Source: Erinaceus europaeus (lineage: Eukaryota; Chordata; Mammalia; Eulipotyphla; Erinaceidae). Taken from it: 64,000 nt of DNA. The stretch is from contig NC_080164.1 in the NCBI RefSeq assembly GCF_950295315.1, forward strand, positions 11,997,659 through 12,061,658. Direction: 5' to 3'. The translations under genes and the position numbers were made by a program. The notes under the pieces are model-generated. The model did no database searches. It worked only from the letters and a program-made list of their open reading frames with translations, and had not been told where the DNA came from. This document shows positions 42,700 to 54,119 of this stretch, piece by piece (within the stretch, counting starts at the first letter, position 1; each line of letters opens with the position of its first letter).

Positions 42700-42785
42700 C
42701 ACACACATTTTTTCATCTCTAAAATGGGGATGTTAGTGGTGCTGTTCTATGGGATTATGTAGGGTGCTTAAAGGTGAAACAGCTG
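42700..42785 (+). mobile_element. MIR-like ancient SINE core/3' part
   Basis: TTTTCATCTCTAAAATGGGG followed by a GATGTTAGTGGTGCTGTTCT segment and GGATTATGTAGGGTGCTTAA resembles the MIR 3' region (CATCTGTAAAATGGGGATAA type). Confidence 0.6.
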
Positions 42786-42861
42786 AGAGAAGATACCAGC
42801 AAACTGTTTGGATGTCTGTTTCATCTGGTCAGCATTTCTCTCAATTGTATGTTGTGTGGGG

Positions 42862-42985
42862 CATGGGTAGATAGCATAAAGGTTATGCAAAAGACTCCCA
42901 TGCCTGAGGTTCAAAGTCCCAGGTTCAATTCCACACACCACTATCAGTCAGAGCTGAGCAATGTTCTGGAAATATATATATTAGA
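42862..42985 (+). mobile_element. SINE class C
   Basis: GGTAGATAGCATAAAGGTTA head, GTCCCAGGTTCAATTCCACA B box, CAGTCAGAGCTGAGCAATGT. Confidence 0.85.
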
Positions 42986-43044
42986 TTGTGTCCATTAACT
43001 GGATCACTGCTCCCCTCAGTACACTATCAATTAGCAAAGTCTTT

Positions 43045-43247
43045 TTTTTTCATTTTTATTTTTTCCAATTTTTGTTTATTTATTATTTGATAGAGACAGA
43101 GAGAAATTGAGAGGGAGGACGGGGAGATAGAGAGGGAAAGAGGCACCTGCAGCTTTTAAAGCATTCCCCTCTACAGGTGGGGGCCAGGGAACCTGGATCC
43201 TTACACATTGTAACTTGAGCACTATAATCAGTGACTACCTGACCCCT
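43045..43247 (-). mobile_element. SINE class B
   Basis: Antisense: T-rich tail side, GATAGAGACAGAGAGAAATT, CCCCTCTACAGGTGGGGGCC and GTGACTACCTGACCCC. The B-box region is shortened. Confidence 0.8.
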
Positions 43248-43399
43248 TCATTTAACAAATTCTGAGGCATGTTTAGTCAATTCTGTTTTCCATTTATTTA
43301 GTGTTAGTCTTTTATTACTGGTAAGTATTGCTGAGAACAGAACCCCAAGCCTCACTTATGCTGAGTCACCCCCCTGGTTCATTTTTTAATTCTATATTT

Positions 43400-43590
43400 T
43401 TTGATGAGGAGAGGTAGACCTATATACATTGGGAAAGAGAAAGGAGAGGAGAGAGGGAGGGAGACCAATCCCAAGCTCTAGCACCCAGGAAATCCCCTTG
43501 GTGCAGTCCATGGTACTCCTGTAAGATATTGAGGATTAAACTCAGAACTCTACTTATGGCAAAGCAAGAATTCTTAATTCACTGGCCCAC
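43400..43590 (-). mobile_element. SINE class D, old
   Basis: GGAGAGGAGAGAGGGAGGGA body, GAGGATTAAACTCAGAACTC and GGCAAAGCAAGAATTCTTAA in reverse-complement class D order. Confidence 0.5.
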
Positions 43591-43847
43591 GTTTTGAGCC
43601 CTGTGTCCCAAAATGTAAGACTGTTTTTAAGTCTCTTCCAGTACCATTTTACATGTGATATATAATATTAGTTCCTGTAATATACAGAAACCTATAGGTC
43701 ATATATGATCTATCCTAATATTTCCTGTGCCTATCAATTAAAATCCATTTATATTTTTTACATCTTTATCATGTTACTACCTATTCAGGATAAAACTAAT
43801 AAATGCATATGCTCTTTAAATCCCTGCATACCCAAATTCTTCTCTTC

Positions 43848-43982
43848 CTTTTTTTTTTTTTTTTTAACAGAGCACTGCTCTGGTCTGGCTGATGTTAGTG
43901 CAGGGGATTAATCCTGGGACTTTTGGAGCCACAGATATGAGAGTCTCTTCGCTCAACCATTATTCTATCTATCCCACCCCAC
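43848..43982 (-). mobile_element. SINE class C
   Basis: T-run, CAGAGCACTGCTCTGGTCTG, GATTAATCCTGGGACTTTTG, GAGAGTCTCTTCGCTCAACC. Confidence 0.85.
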
Positions 43983-43989
43983 TTCCTAA

Positions 43990-44620
43990 ATTCAAATCAA
44001 AGCATTGATGGGAAAACTGGTCAGGTCCATGGAAAGTTCCAGGACAATCCAGGAGGGTCTGGTCACTACACCTTCTTGGAAATAATTACAAGAGTCTGTA
44101 TTATTGGGTATATGAAGTGCAAATTCTTCAATACAAAGTTGTGAGGTAGATTCATACAAAAGAATATTAAATTGCAAAAAGAAAGCTCATGGAGACAGAC
44201 CCACAGAGCTATGGAGAGGGAGAAAAAGGCCTGCCCAAGAGTCTTTCTAACCTGAATCCTCAATCCTCATCTTGCTGGGGCTATCTCCCCACTATTTTTC
44301 CTCAGATCATCTGTCTTTTCTATTAGGGTTACAGCTTCCCAGGTGTGGTTATCTTTTTAAAATCCTCCCAATGTTCAAGGTGTTTCCTTTTTTGTTCTCC
44401 AAAAAATGTCCCGCTACTTCCTGGTTATACTATAAGTTCTTCCCCACTGGTATAGCAGAATATGTGATAACATGAAACAAAGTGACCATGTTCTTCTTCA
44501 CTATTTGGGGCTTCAGGCCTGTTTTTCAGGTTGGTCCCTTATAAAAAGCATGCACCCACATATTAATTCTAAACTCTTAGTCCACATAGTTATTGAAAAT
44601 ATCTACAAAGATAATATTAA
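43990..44620. other. Unrecognised sequence
   Basis: No repeat family or convincing coding frame. Confidence 0.4.
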
Positions 44621-44621
44621 T

Positions 44622-44838
44622 TTAAGTTTTGATGTTTGTTTGATTTTATTTGATAGGACAAAAAGAAATTGAAAGGGGAATGGGAGAAATACAGAATGAA
44701 AGAGAAAGAGAGACATCCGAAACACAGTTTTACTCTTATGAAGGTTCCCCCTGCAAGTAGGGCTTGGAGGTTTGATATCCCTGGTTCTTGCACATTATAA
44801 TATGTGCAGTCAACTGGGTGAACCACTGCCCAGCCCTG
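44622..44838 (-). mobile_element. SINE class B
   Basis: Antisense: TTTGATAGGACAAAAAGAAA, GAAGGTTCCCCCTGCAAGTA, TTTGATATCCCTGGTTCTTG, TGAACCACTGCCCAGCCC. Confidence 0.8.
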
Positions 44839-44839
44839 A

Positions 44840-45264
44840 GAGCCCATATTTAAAACAGTATCATAATTCCTATCTCTAATTAAACTCCTATAGTAAACCA
44901 ACACATTTTCTTAAGCCATAACCCTTGATGTTAGTCTTAAAACTTCCTTTTCTATATTCTTGATATTTAATAATAATTCTGTGCTAGTTTTATCTTATAG
45001 CATTTCTTACTACTCTCCAACTTAATACTTCATTGTACTAATCCAGTCCACTTCTGTCATAATAGCTACTGAAATAAACTCAGAGTTTGGGCATCTTGGC
45101 TTCTGTCTTGCTATATCACAACCAAATCTTCATGGCACTTTAATAACTATATTTCCCAAACATTTGGCCAATACCATTTAAGTATAACATCTTTACCTGA
45201 CTTTGATTACCTTCTAAGTGGTATTTCTATGCATTATATTAGTTATCTGTATTGTTTACTTCAT
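44840..45264. other. Unrecognised sequence
   Basis: No repeat recognised. Confidence 0.35.
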
Positions 45265-45557
45265 TTATTTATTTATTGCCTCTACGGTTCTTGATGGGGC
45301 TCACTGCTGCAGGTATAAATCCAGTTCTCCTGACCACCAGCGTTTCCACTTTATTGAGTAGCACAGAGAGAAGTTGCAAGAGGAGGGGGAGATAGAGAGG
45401 AATAGAGAACGACAGACGTCTCAAGACCTGTTTCACCACTTGTAAAGCATCTACCTCTGGGTGGGGAGCCACTGGGACTTGAACCCAGATTTTTTAACGG
45501 GTTCTTGTACTGTATACTATGTGCTCTTAACCAGGTGCATCACCACCTGGACTCTCT
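45265..45557 (-). mobile_element. SINE class A, long-tail, diverged
   Basis: Antisense: TTATTGCCTCTACGGTTCTT, AGCACAGAGAGAAGTTGCAA, TGGGGAGCCACTGGGACTTG, GTGCATCACCACCTGGACTC. The 3' extension resembles the copy at 1617-1962. Confidence 0.75.
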
Positions 45558-45964
45558 GTGTTATTGAATTAAGTTTTATGTGATCCCCCTCTGTTGCTTT
45601 TAGTGATTTTTCCACCATTAATCTTCCTCTCTCTCCCAATGACTCCTATTACCCACACTCAATATATTAATTTATTTGAATTTTTCTCACACTCTGAACT
45701 GTTTCTGTAGTTTTCTCATTGCCTCATTCCCACTGACATATGGAAAAGAGCTTTCCAAGGGCAGAAGTGTCCAATTGAAAAAGAGCTATGATGTCACAGA
45801 ACTTTCAAAAAGGTAAATTTCAAAGCCTGCAATTATAAATATAGGTATTCATGTGTGTCAGATGATGGGTTTGAATAAAGTCTCCCAGTATAACACAGAA
45901 TGAAGAGAGGACTCTAGACAGAGTCTAAGGAAAACCTGTATGTGTCTAAAGTTATAAAAATTAT
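45558..45964. other. Unrecognised sequence
   Basis: No repeat recognised. Confidence 0.35.
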
Positions 45965-46115
45965 GAAAGTAAGGGAGTGATTCAGCAGGTAGAACACATT
46001 CCTTACTATGTAGGAATGCATTGGACTCTGGGTTTGAAATCCAGAAAATGGGAGGACTATGAGCAATACTGGTGATAAGGATATCCTTTCTACCTTTTCC
46101 CATCTCTCCGTTCTC
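45965..46115 (+). mobile_element. SINE class D
   Basis: GGGAGTGATTCAGCAGGTAG head resembles a tRNA A-box region and TTGGACTCTGGGTTTGAAAT a B-box region. It leads directly into the ATCT array. Confidence 0.6.
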
Positions 46116-46116
46116 C

Positions 46117-46122
46117 TCTATC

Positions 46123-46175
<53 letters not shown>

Positions 46176-46433
46176 CCTACCTATCTATCATCTATCTATC
46201 TATCTATCATCTATCTATCTTTCTATCATCTATCTATCTGTCTTTTTTCAGTAATTTTAATCTTTATTCAAAAAAAATCAAAACATTCACATGTCAGGCA
46301 GAAAGAGAGAGAGAGAGAGAGAAAGAGAGACTTCTCAAAGGTCTTAACATGCTGACCAACCTGGGCTCATTTATGAAGGAGCCAAGCCATGTCCACAGGT
46401 CTATCTTTTTATCTATCTAATATAGTATATCTA

Positions 46434-46473
<40 letters not shown>

Positions 46474-46475
46474 AG
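46117..46475 (+). repeat. (ATCT)n arrays split by an insert
   Basis: Arrays at about 46123-46250 and 46430-46473 flank a 150-bp non-repetitive insert that contains CAGTAATTTTAATCTTTATT, a GA run and TTAACATGCTGACCAACCTG (SINE-like, antisense). Confidence 0.85.
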
Positions 46476-46499
46476 CCTACCTATAAAATAAAGAATAGA

Positions 46500-46610
46500 G
46501 AGTTGACCCAGGGAGGTCACTCAGTGGTATCATCTAATCCTGAGATCCTCTATTATTTGCCTGGTACCATATAAAATAATAAAAAATAATAAATTCATCT
46601 TTTTTAAAAG
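46500..46610 (+). mobile_element. SINE class D fragment
   Basis: CAGGGAGGTCACTCAGTGGT resembles a tRNA-like head; TGCCTGGTACCATATAAAAT and an A-rich tail follow. Confidence 0.45.
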
Positions 46611-48762
46611 GAAAAAGTATGAAGAATAAATCTCATGGGGGCATATGGGATTTTGGGGCAATGAAAAAGCAATAGCAAAAAAAAAAAAGAGAGGGAAGCA
46701 TAAAGAGCTTTGAATATGACAAAGTAAGCTTACATTTGAAAAGCTACCAGTAATCCACAAAGAGAGTCATCACCCATACTTAATGAAGATGAAAAACTAT
46801 GAGAAGCAAAGTCAAGGACACTGGAGTTTAAAGTGATATCTAGACCATGTCAATATGGAAGCTTCTTATTAGGAAGGATTTGTCTGGGGAAGGAAGTCAA
46901 TGTAAGAAAACAAAGAAAAGTGAACTTGACCATGAAGATAAAGGAAGCAACATGTAATTAATAAGATTCACAACACATACAAAGGGTGAATTTGGCCACT
47001 TTACAAGCCCTTTATACAAGGTAAAATTGGACATAAAAACCAAAGTGAACAGAACACAGCTGTTAAAAGACCTTTTGTTCTGAGTGTCACCTCCTACCAC
47101 AACCTTGAATTTCTTGATTCATGGGTGTCATTGGGTCTATTTTTATACAGGTTAAATCACCTGTTGTGAGAATGTGGTTCTGGGTCATTACAAAGTGAAT
47201 TTTAATAAATTAAAGCTGAGGTCCTTTTAAGAAAAACAGCGCATGGATCAACTACTATGATTAAATTGTCTACACTAATACTTGGTTATCTCTGGGATGA
47301 TTATAGTTTCCTCTAAGTGATTTGTATAAATGGGAAATGTCTTTAAATAGTTTCAAGTTATTTATATCTTCACCTTTGATATGTATGATCAAAACCAGTG
47401 GTTCAAAATGCAATGTTTAATTTTCTGCTGCTTTTCTTACCGGAAGCAGCAGGATTGCATAGTGGTTTAAAACAGAGCAAGTAAAAGAAATCACCTGTGC
47501 TGAAGTTCCAGCTCATGAACTTTTTTTTTCTTACCTTGAATAGAATATAAAATAATAATGTTAGTCTACCTATGACTTAGTATTTCATTCAAAACTTTAA
47601 AGAATCAAAGCATATATCAATCAATTTGACAAGGTGCATAGGATTAAAGATGGATTGTTACTTCAAAAAATATTGATGTAATTCTAAAGCATAAATAGGA
47701 AGAACTATTTCAGAAAGTTTTAGGGAAGACTCTGGCATAGCATAGGCCTTAATGATATAACTATTATAATGTCAATCATTCAAGTTTTCTATTCTCTTGA
47801 GTAATAATACTTGCTTATTGTTTTGCTATTTCTTCAATAAGAGATGGTAATTAGGTAATGGGGGAGTAAAACACAAAATACAAAAAAATGGGGTAGAAAC
47901 TATAACATAAAGTGTAATTTGGATACTATAACAATGCTAACTACCACTACTTAATGTCTTTTTTTTCAAATGAATAAAATACAACCTTGGATCAATGGAA
48001 TACTTTGTATTTCAAATTCAGAATTTGTATTGCTGACGGGATAAAATGTATTCTGTTAACTGATGGCTTAGCACATAGACAAAAGGAAATGAGCAAAATT
48101 GGAAAAGCTGACTGTAAATTCTGAGAAAACTGCTCATTTGCAATGATCTCCCCCTAGAGCTTGAGTCTTATCCTCTTGGCCTTCGCAAAATCAGTAAGTT
48201 GACCATAAAGTAAGATTTGATTCACGTTGTCTTCTGGGTGAAATTCTTAGTGTGAGTCATGGCTACTTAATTTCTAGATATATTTGGGTGTCTGTAAGTT
48301 ACCAGTTATAGTATGCTAGGGATACAAAAGTGAATAACAGTATAAAGAAATGACAAGAGCGAAAGAAAGACCAGTTATGAAAGTCTTAGAGCCGAAGGGA
48401 AACTGAACCAGAGTAGTGTCAGCATGAATGGTCAAAAAGGTTTTGAGAGAATACAGGACCCAGTTACATGGAAAAATAAAATATAAGGTTATGATTGCCC
48501 CAAGGCATCTAGGAGGAGAATTACACTGTAAATTTAGAAATGATGGACAGCAGGTTTATGAGTAAAGATGATGGTTTCCAACCACGGTGGGAAATTAAAG
48601 AGAAGATTGTTATAGGCTGCAGAAACAAAGTTCTGAAATACAAGAAGAGTTCTGGACTCAAAATCACAAGATATGGAAATAGATACAAGTGGTACTTGAA
48701 TCTAGAAAAGCATAGAACAAGGGACAACAATGGGAGCTTATAAAACATAAAATTTAACTTGT
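46611..48762. other. Longest repeat-poor block
   Basis: About 2.15 kb of AT-rich DNA with no recognised repeat. No coding frame over 76 codons. Possibly intronic or intergenic single-copy DNA. Confidence 0.5.
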
Positions 48763-48789
48763 AAAGATGAGATTCCGGGAGTCAGGCTG

Positions 48790-48800
48790 TAGTGCAGTGG
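48790..48800 (+). promoter_or_regulatory. RNA polymerase III box A of SINE
   Basis: TAGTGCAGTGG fits the tRNA box A consensus TRGYNNARNNG. Confidence 0.75.
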
Positions 48801-48846
48801 GTTAAGCGCAGGTGGCGCAAAGCACAAGGACCGGCATAAGGATCCC

Positions 48847-48857
48847 GGTTCGAACCC
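48847..48857 (+). promoter_or_regulatory. RNA polymerase III box B of SINE
   Basis: GGTTCGAACCC is a perfect box B, 46 nt downstream of box A. Confidence 0.9.
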
Positions 48858-49070
48858 CGGCTCCCCACCTGCAGGGGAGTCGCTTCACAGGCGGTGAAGC
48901 AGGTCTGCAGGTGTCTAGCTTTCTCTCCTCCTCTCTGTCTTCCCCTCCTCTCTTCATTTCTCTCTGTCCTATCCAACAACGATGACAACAACAATAATAA
49001 CTACAAGGGCAACAAAGGGAATAAATAAAATAAATATTAAAAAAAAATTTAAAAAAAAAGATGAGATTCC

Positions 49071-50404
49071 AATAGATTATAAGATTGATATGGAGTGGCA
49101 GAGAAAAGAAGTATTGGTTACTTGTAAGAAAAGGAAATCAAAATCAGATAAACAGGATCTTGCTAGGGTATTATTTTCTTATCTGTAACCTAGGATAGAG
49201 TTTGCCTTACTTAAATCTGTGTGCTTCCCCTTTCTGTGAATTTACGGTTTTGAGGACCTTCACTAGTTTGTCAGGCGATAAGATGCCCACTGTCAAGATG
49301 CATGCATGGCGATGCTGTGAGAGTCACTAGCTATTCATGACTACTTGTCAAGAATTGGCATCAACAGGATACACTAAAATTCCCATGTGTCCCCTGAACT
49401 CTGCTTCAAACAGCAGTTCCTGTCTTCCTCTTAGGGGGAAGATTAGGGCCAAAGAGTTCTGAATCTCAGTTATCAGGACCCTTTGTTTTTGGCAACATCA
49501 CTAAGAGCAAAAAGAAGTTGGAGAACATCTGAGGAGGACTTAAGGCCTTTGATTCCCTTATCTACATGGAAGAAAAACTAAGAATACCAGGGGAAGTAGT
49601 AACAGATGAAGTCATAGCTTAGAAAGGAAGAGACTTTGAAAGTTTATAAAAGACACCATCTTTGTCAACTATTTGTCATTTTGTCCAAATGACCCATTTA
49701 CCTACACGTGAGTTTTAATTTTCCTAAATAATATTTTCTGTGGAATTACTGTGATAAACTAACACCATGAGGAACATTCTTTGATCTCATTCCCTTGCAA
49801 CAATCCCAGAGAAACAGAAGTGTTATAATCCTCTCTCATAACCTACATTCACCCAGACATTGTTTGGTTCCTATAACCATTACTCATGCTCTCTTTGTTC
49901 AGCAAGGTGTGCCCTCTTTCAGATAATGAACTTTTTTATGTATGAGGTTCTGCCTATTTCTTTCCTCCACCATCCTATTAAGAAAGCTTGAAAAGAAATA
50001 GACTTAAGATATAAGATACAAGTTTCACTAAGTTCATAGGTAGCAGGATTCAGGTACATATTAGAAGTGGTGTAAGTGAAGATAAGAGGTTTAAATTCGA
50101 TATTTGGTCAGTCAGCATTTAAAAATGGAGGAAAACTTAGTTTAGAATGAAAAAAAAATCACATTCATGAATGGAAATCCATTGAGAGAAATAAATGGCA
50201 CTACAGACAAGGAGAAAGCCCTAAACAGAAGGCAGAGATCTTTCTGATTCATTGCTTTCAAAAATGCACCTGGGCGAACACAGACACTGATGCACCATGC
50301 CAGAACACATGTTCCCCAGACACACCTGTTTCCCAAATGATAGGGGAAGGAAAGTGTTGACAGTGAAATGGAAGTGATAATAGGTGTGGGTGAGGCTTAG
50401 AAAG
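49071..50404. other. Repeat-poor block
   Basis: About 1.3 kb without recognised repeats or convincing coding frames. Confidence 0.45.
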
Positions 50405-51084
50405 GAGTTGAATATGGGCCCCAGATCAAATTGATTGGGTTCACAGTCAACAATACTTAACACACTTTCCCCATATTTGGGAGATACTCTCTTCCCTGAT
50501 CCAGCTTTCTAGCCTTTTCTTCACCCATGAGATGATCTCCCCAGAAAATAACCTGGGTCCACTAGCATATCAGATGTCAAGCTCAGACAAAAACTAGTAA
50601 AGTCATGGGATCTTTGTAGTATACTTAAAATAGACTTACTAGCTATTTCCAAAATAGCTCCAAGATTTGGAGACCCCAAATATTGATTCAAAATATTCCA
50701 GCCTTTAGATTCATGATTAGTCATCATTTTGCTTGTCTTTATATATTCTTTTTTCAGCCACCAGGTTCCAGATGCTACCATGATGCCAAACAGATTTCTC
50801 TGCGAAGACAACCTCACCAGTGTGTCCTGGACCCCCACTTCCCCAGAGCCCTACCTCACTAGGGAAAGAGAGAGATGGGCTGAGATTATGGATTGACCAG
50901 CCAACACCCATGTTCAGTGGGGAAGCACCTTCTGCCCCCATAATGATCCTGGGTCCATATTCCCACAGGGTTAAAGAATAGGAAAGCTAACATGGAAGAG
51001 GATGGGGTATGGATTTCTGATGGTGGGAATAGTGTGGACTAGTACCCTTCTTATCTTATGGTCTTGTCAGTGTGTTTCCATTTT
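50405..51084 (+). mobile_element. L1 type 1 tail, sense
   Basis: From ATGGGCCCCAGATCAAATTG to CTTATCTTATGGTCTTGTCA. Its expected terminus (TCCATTTTATAAATAAAAAT) is found 1.65 kb away at 52734-52785, beyond the insertion described next. Confidence 0.85.
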
Positions 51085-51092
51085 TTTTGACG

Positions 51093-51510
51093 TGCTATGG
51101 TGCTGGGCTAGCTTTGAGGGCGGGAGACAGACGACCAGGGATTCATGGCTGAGCTGGGAAGCAGTATCTCTTTATTCATGTGGAACATAGCACAATTTAA
51201 GCCAGGCTATCCCTAATCACAATCTTGCCCTTATATATAGCCGCCAAGTAGGGTGGAAACAGGTTGTGACATAGAGAGGGTGGATTGAAAAGAGACTGGT
51301 GCAAATCAGGGTGTACTATGAGAGGGGGAGAGGGGGCAGAGCAAAAAGACATCATGGACCAGTGGGGATTAAACCAATGCCCTGCAGGCAGGGTGGTGCT
51401 TAGTTAACAGTGGTTATGTAAATAGAATACAGTGTTAAGCAGGGGGGATAAAACCAATGAAACAGAAGGGGTTTCAGAAGCAGAATTAGAAGCATACCAA
51501 CACTATGGCA
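51093..51510 (-). mobile_element. Solo LTR, antisense, class II-like
   Basis: On the minus strand: TGCCATAGTGTTGGTATGC ... AGCCCAGCACCATAGCA, with imperfect terminal inverted repeats TGCYATRGTG. TATA-like CTATATATAAG (RC at 51231-51240) lies about 55-60 bp before AATAAA (RC at 51171-51176). Same family as 21026-21358. No clear target duplication, possibly because it lies in a T-rich tail. Confidence 0.85.
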
Positions 51511-51624
51511 ATTTATTTTTTTAGATGACAAATGTCAAGTTGAATGCAGTGTTTCAGTTTTTTTGTTTAGGTGATGTGTTCTTTTTATATTTATTTATTT
51601 GTATTGTATTCTTTATTTTTATTG

Positions 51625-52733
51625 TTTATTTATAAAAAAGAAATACTAACAAAACCATAGGATAAGAGGGGCACAACTCCACACAATTCCCACCACAGAA
51701 CTCCATATCCCATCCCCTTCCCTGATAGCTTACTTATTCTTTATCCCTTTGGGAGTATGGACCCAATGTCATTGTGGGATGCAGAAGGTGGAAAGTCTGG
51801 CTTCTGCATTTGCCTCCCCACTAAACATGGGTGTTGACAGGTCAATCCATACTCCCACCCTGTTTCTCTCTTTCCTTAGTGGGGCAGGGCTCAGGGAAAT
51901 TGGGGCCCCAGGACACATTCATAGGATTGTCTGTCCAGGGAAGTCTGGTTACCATCATGTTAGCATCTGGAACCTGTTGGATAAAAAGAGAATTGACATA
52001 TAAAGCCAAACAAATTGTTCACTAATCATGAACCTAAAGATTGTGATAGTGCAAATGAAGAGTTGGGGGGGTCTTCATTTTGGAGATAGCTAGTAGACCT
52101 ATTTTAGTTATATTCCAAAGGGCCCATAACTATACTATTTTTTTCCCTGAGCCTGAAACCTGATATGTAAATGGATCCAAGTTATTGTCTGGGGAAATGT
52201 TGTCATGGCTTTTAGAAGGACCGAAAGCTGGATCAGGGAAGAGAGTAACTTCCACATATGGGAAAGTTGTATAAATATTGCTTACTATAAACCCCATTGA
52301 TTTGATCTGATCTGGGACCCATATTCAGCTTAGGAATCTATGTGACCTTTGCATTCCTGTAGATTAGAGCTCACATTTTGTGGTCATGAATAGGAATGTT
52401 CCAAGCTGCCCAGGACCCATCTTCCTCAGGTGGAATATAGAGTATGTTGTCCAGCCTCCCTTCAGAGGATGGAACCTTCTCTACCGTGGTTGATCCACCT
52501 TGAGGGCAAGGTCCAATGGGGCCCACAAAGTGATCTATTGTGTTGTTTGGGATAGAGATGACTAGTAACACTGAGGAGAGGGATTTATTCTAGGTCTAGT
52601 CCCATCATGTCTGTTTGGGAATCCCAGGACTCTCCGACTAGGGCCCCAGCTGATGGGGTGGCCTGATAGTGACTAAAGAATCATCATTAAAGCATGACAG
52701 TTTCTTGCCCTTATTCATATTTTGCAGTCCTTA
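51625..52733 (-). mobile_element. L1 type 1 tail, antisense
   Basis: Complete 3' end on the left (RC of TCTTATCCTATGGTTTTGTT with T-rich tail), 5' truncated at about 52733 near RC of CAAAGTAAGGA. Together with the solo LTR it separates the sense tail from its own terminus. Confidence 0.85.
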
Positions 52734-52804
52734 CTTATCCTATGGTCTTGTCAGTGTGTTTCCATTTTATAAATAAAAATTTAAAAAATAAAACCTTATC
52801 AATA

Positions 52805-53600
52805 AAAAAAGAAAGGATCTGAAGATGCAGCTTGGAAGTCTATATACACTAGTTTATAGATATGGTCTCTCTCACTCTCTCCCTCTATCTCTCTGTCTCT
52901 CTCTCAGGTGGGCCTGCCAACATGTGAGTAAATGGCATTTTTGCTCCCCCGACCACGGCATGGTGCATGTATTCTTCAATATGTGGGTGTTCTCAATTTT
53001 CCTAAACAAAGTTTATACATCCTGAAAATCATGCTTTCTCTTCAGTTTTTTGTTGGGCTTATGTGTGACAAATCTGTAACCACGTGGGAAACAGTCTCGA
53101 CCCTGTTCCATCCTCTAGCGCACCAAGTTATCAGAGGACACCATGCTTTGATGTTCCAATGAGTCAAACAGAAAACATTCATAAAGCTTCAGAATCTGCT
53201 ACATACCCTGTTGTGCAGAGGACACGATTTCATCACAGCCATCATATCAGGAATGATATGGAGCACTTTATAAACTAACTCCAGTTTTTTGCCCAATAAA
53301 GACACCTCACTCAAGAACCCTGTCCTATCTCTTGCTTTGAGCACAGGTTCACTTTTCCTCTTGACCTTTCTCTCCTAGGAGGGATATCAAACTTCTAGTA
53401 AAGTTTCCCTGTAAATACTCAATTCCTGATACTCTCTTTCCCCTTGTTAAACCTGGTGATAGCTACCTGTTTCTGGGTGCACAGATCACAAAAGCTGGAG
53501 AAACCTGACAATACTACATAAATATATGGGCTATGAACTGCACACTCAGGATTGTGGCAATTTGCCTCAAACTCTTTGACTCTCTTTATTTAAGTAAAAA
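52805..53600. other. Unclassified, with LTR- or mRNA-end-like signals
   Basis: A CT-rich patch (52866-52909) precedes sequence with ACTTTATAAAC (near 53268) and CCCAATAAAGACACC (near 53294). These could be the TATA and polyadenylation signals of a worn LTR, or the 3' end of a processed transcript. I recognise neither. Confidence 0.3.
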
Positions 53601-53604
53601 ATGA

Positions 53605-53975
53605 ATGGATTGGTTTATTAGTGATTTAATAATAATTGACAATATTTTAGGATAAAAGGGGTGCAATTCCATATAATTCTCACAATCAGGGTTCTGTATC
53701 CTTCCTCTTTCATTGGAAGGTTCTCTATTCTTTATCCCTCTGGGAATATGGACCAGAGTTCTTTATGGGGTATAGAAGGTGGGAGATCTGGCTTCTGTAT
53801 TTGCTTCTCTGCTCAACATGGATGTTGACAAGTTGATCCATACCCCAAGTCTCTTTTTATCTTTCCCTATTAGGACAGTGCTGTGGGGAGGTAAGATTCC
53901 AAGACAGTGTTGAGGTTGTCTGCTCAGGGAAATCAGGACCACATCATGGTAGTAATTTGCAACTTGGTGGTAGAG
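53605..53975 (-). mobile_element. L1 type 1 tail, antisense, 3' 370 bp
   Basis: GGATAAAAGGGGTGCAATTC, TCTATTCTTTATCCCTCTGG, CTGTGGGGAGGTAAGATTCC. Older than the 51.6-kb copy by eye. Confidence 0.8.
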
Positions 53976-54054
53976 TATTGGGGCTTGAGAGTTGACATCC
54001 CAGGCCTGGCATAGCTAGACTTTTTAAATACAATTTCTGCACCTTCCATTGAAA

Positions 54055-54115
54055 GACAGTCTCTCTGTCTGTCTGTCAGTCTCTCTGTCTCTCTGTCAGT
54101 CTCTCTCTCTCTCTG
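54055..54115 (+). repeat. (TCTG/TCTC)n microsatellite
   Basis: Mixed TCTC and TCTG units, possibly the CT tail of an unrecognisable SINE. Confidence 0.85.
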
Positions 54116-54119
54116 AAAA

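Larger units (their letters stand above)
48777..49056 (+). mobile_element. SINE class A, near consensus, youngest looking
   Basis: Full-length with intact head, A and B boxes, body and tail, bounded by a perfect 14-bp duplication AAAGATGAGATTCC (48763-48776 and 49057-49070). The tail contains AATAAA motifs but no T-run terminator inside the element. Confidence 0.97.

Noticed and set aside
46123..46473. CRISPR-like regular repetition
   Set aside because: It is a plain ATCT microsatellite with no unique spacers, in vertebrate DNA.
48777..48860. A tRNA gene suggested by perfect box A and box B
   Set aside because: The sequence does not fold into a proper cloverleaf with paired acceptor ends and continues into a SINE body; the same unit is repeated many times.
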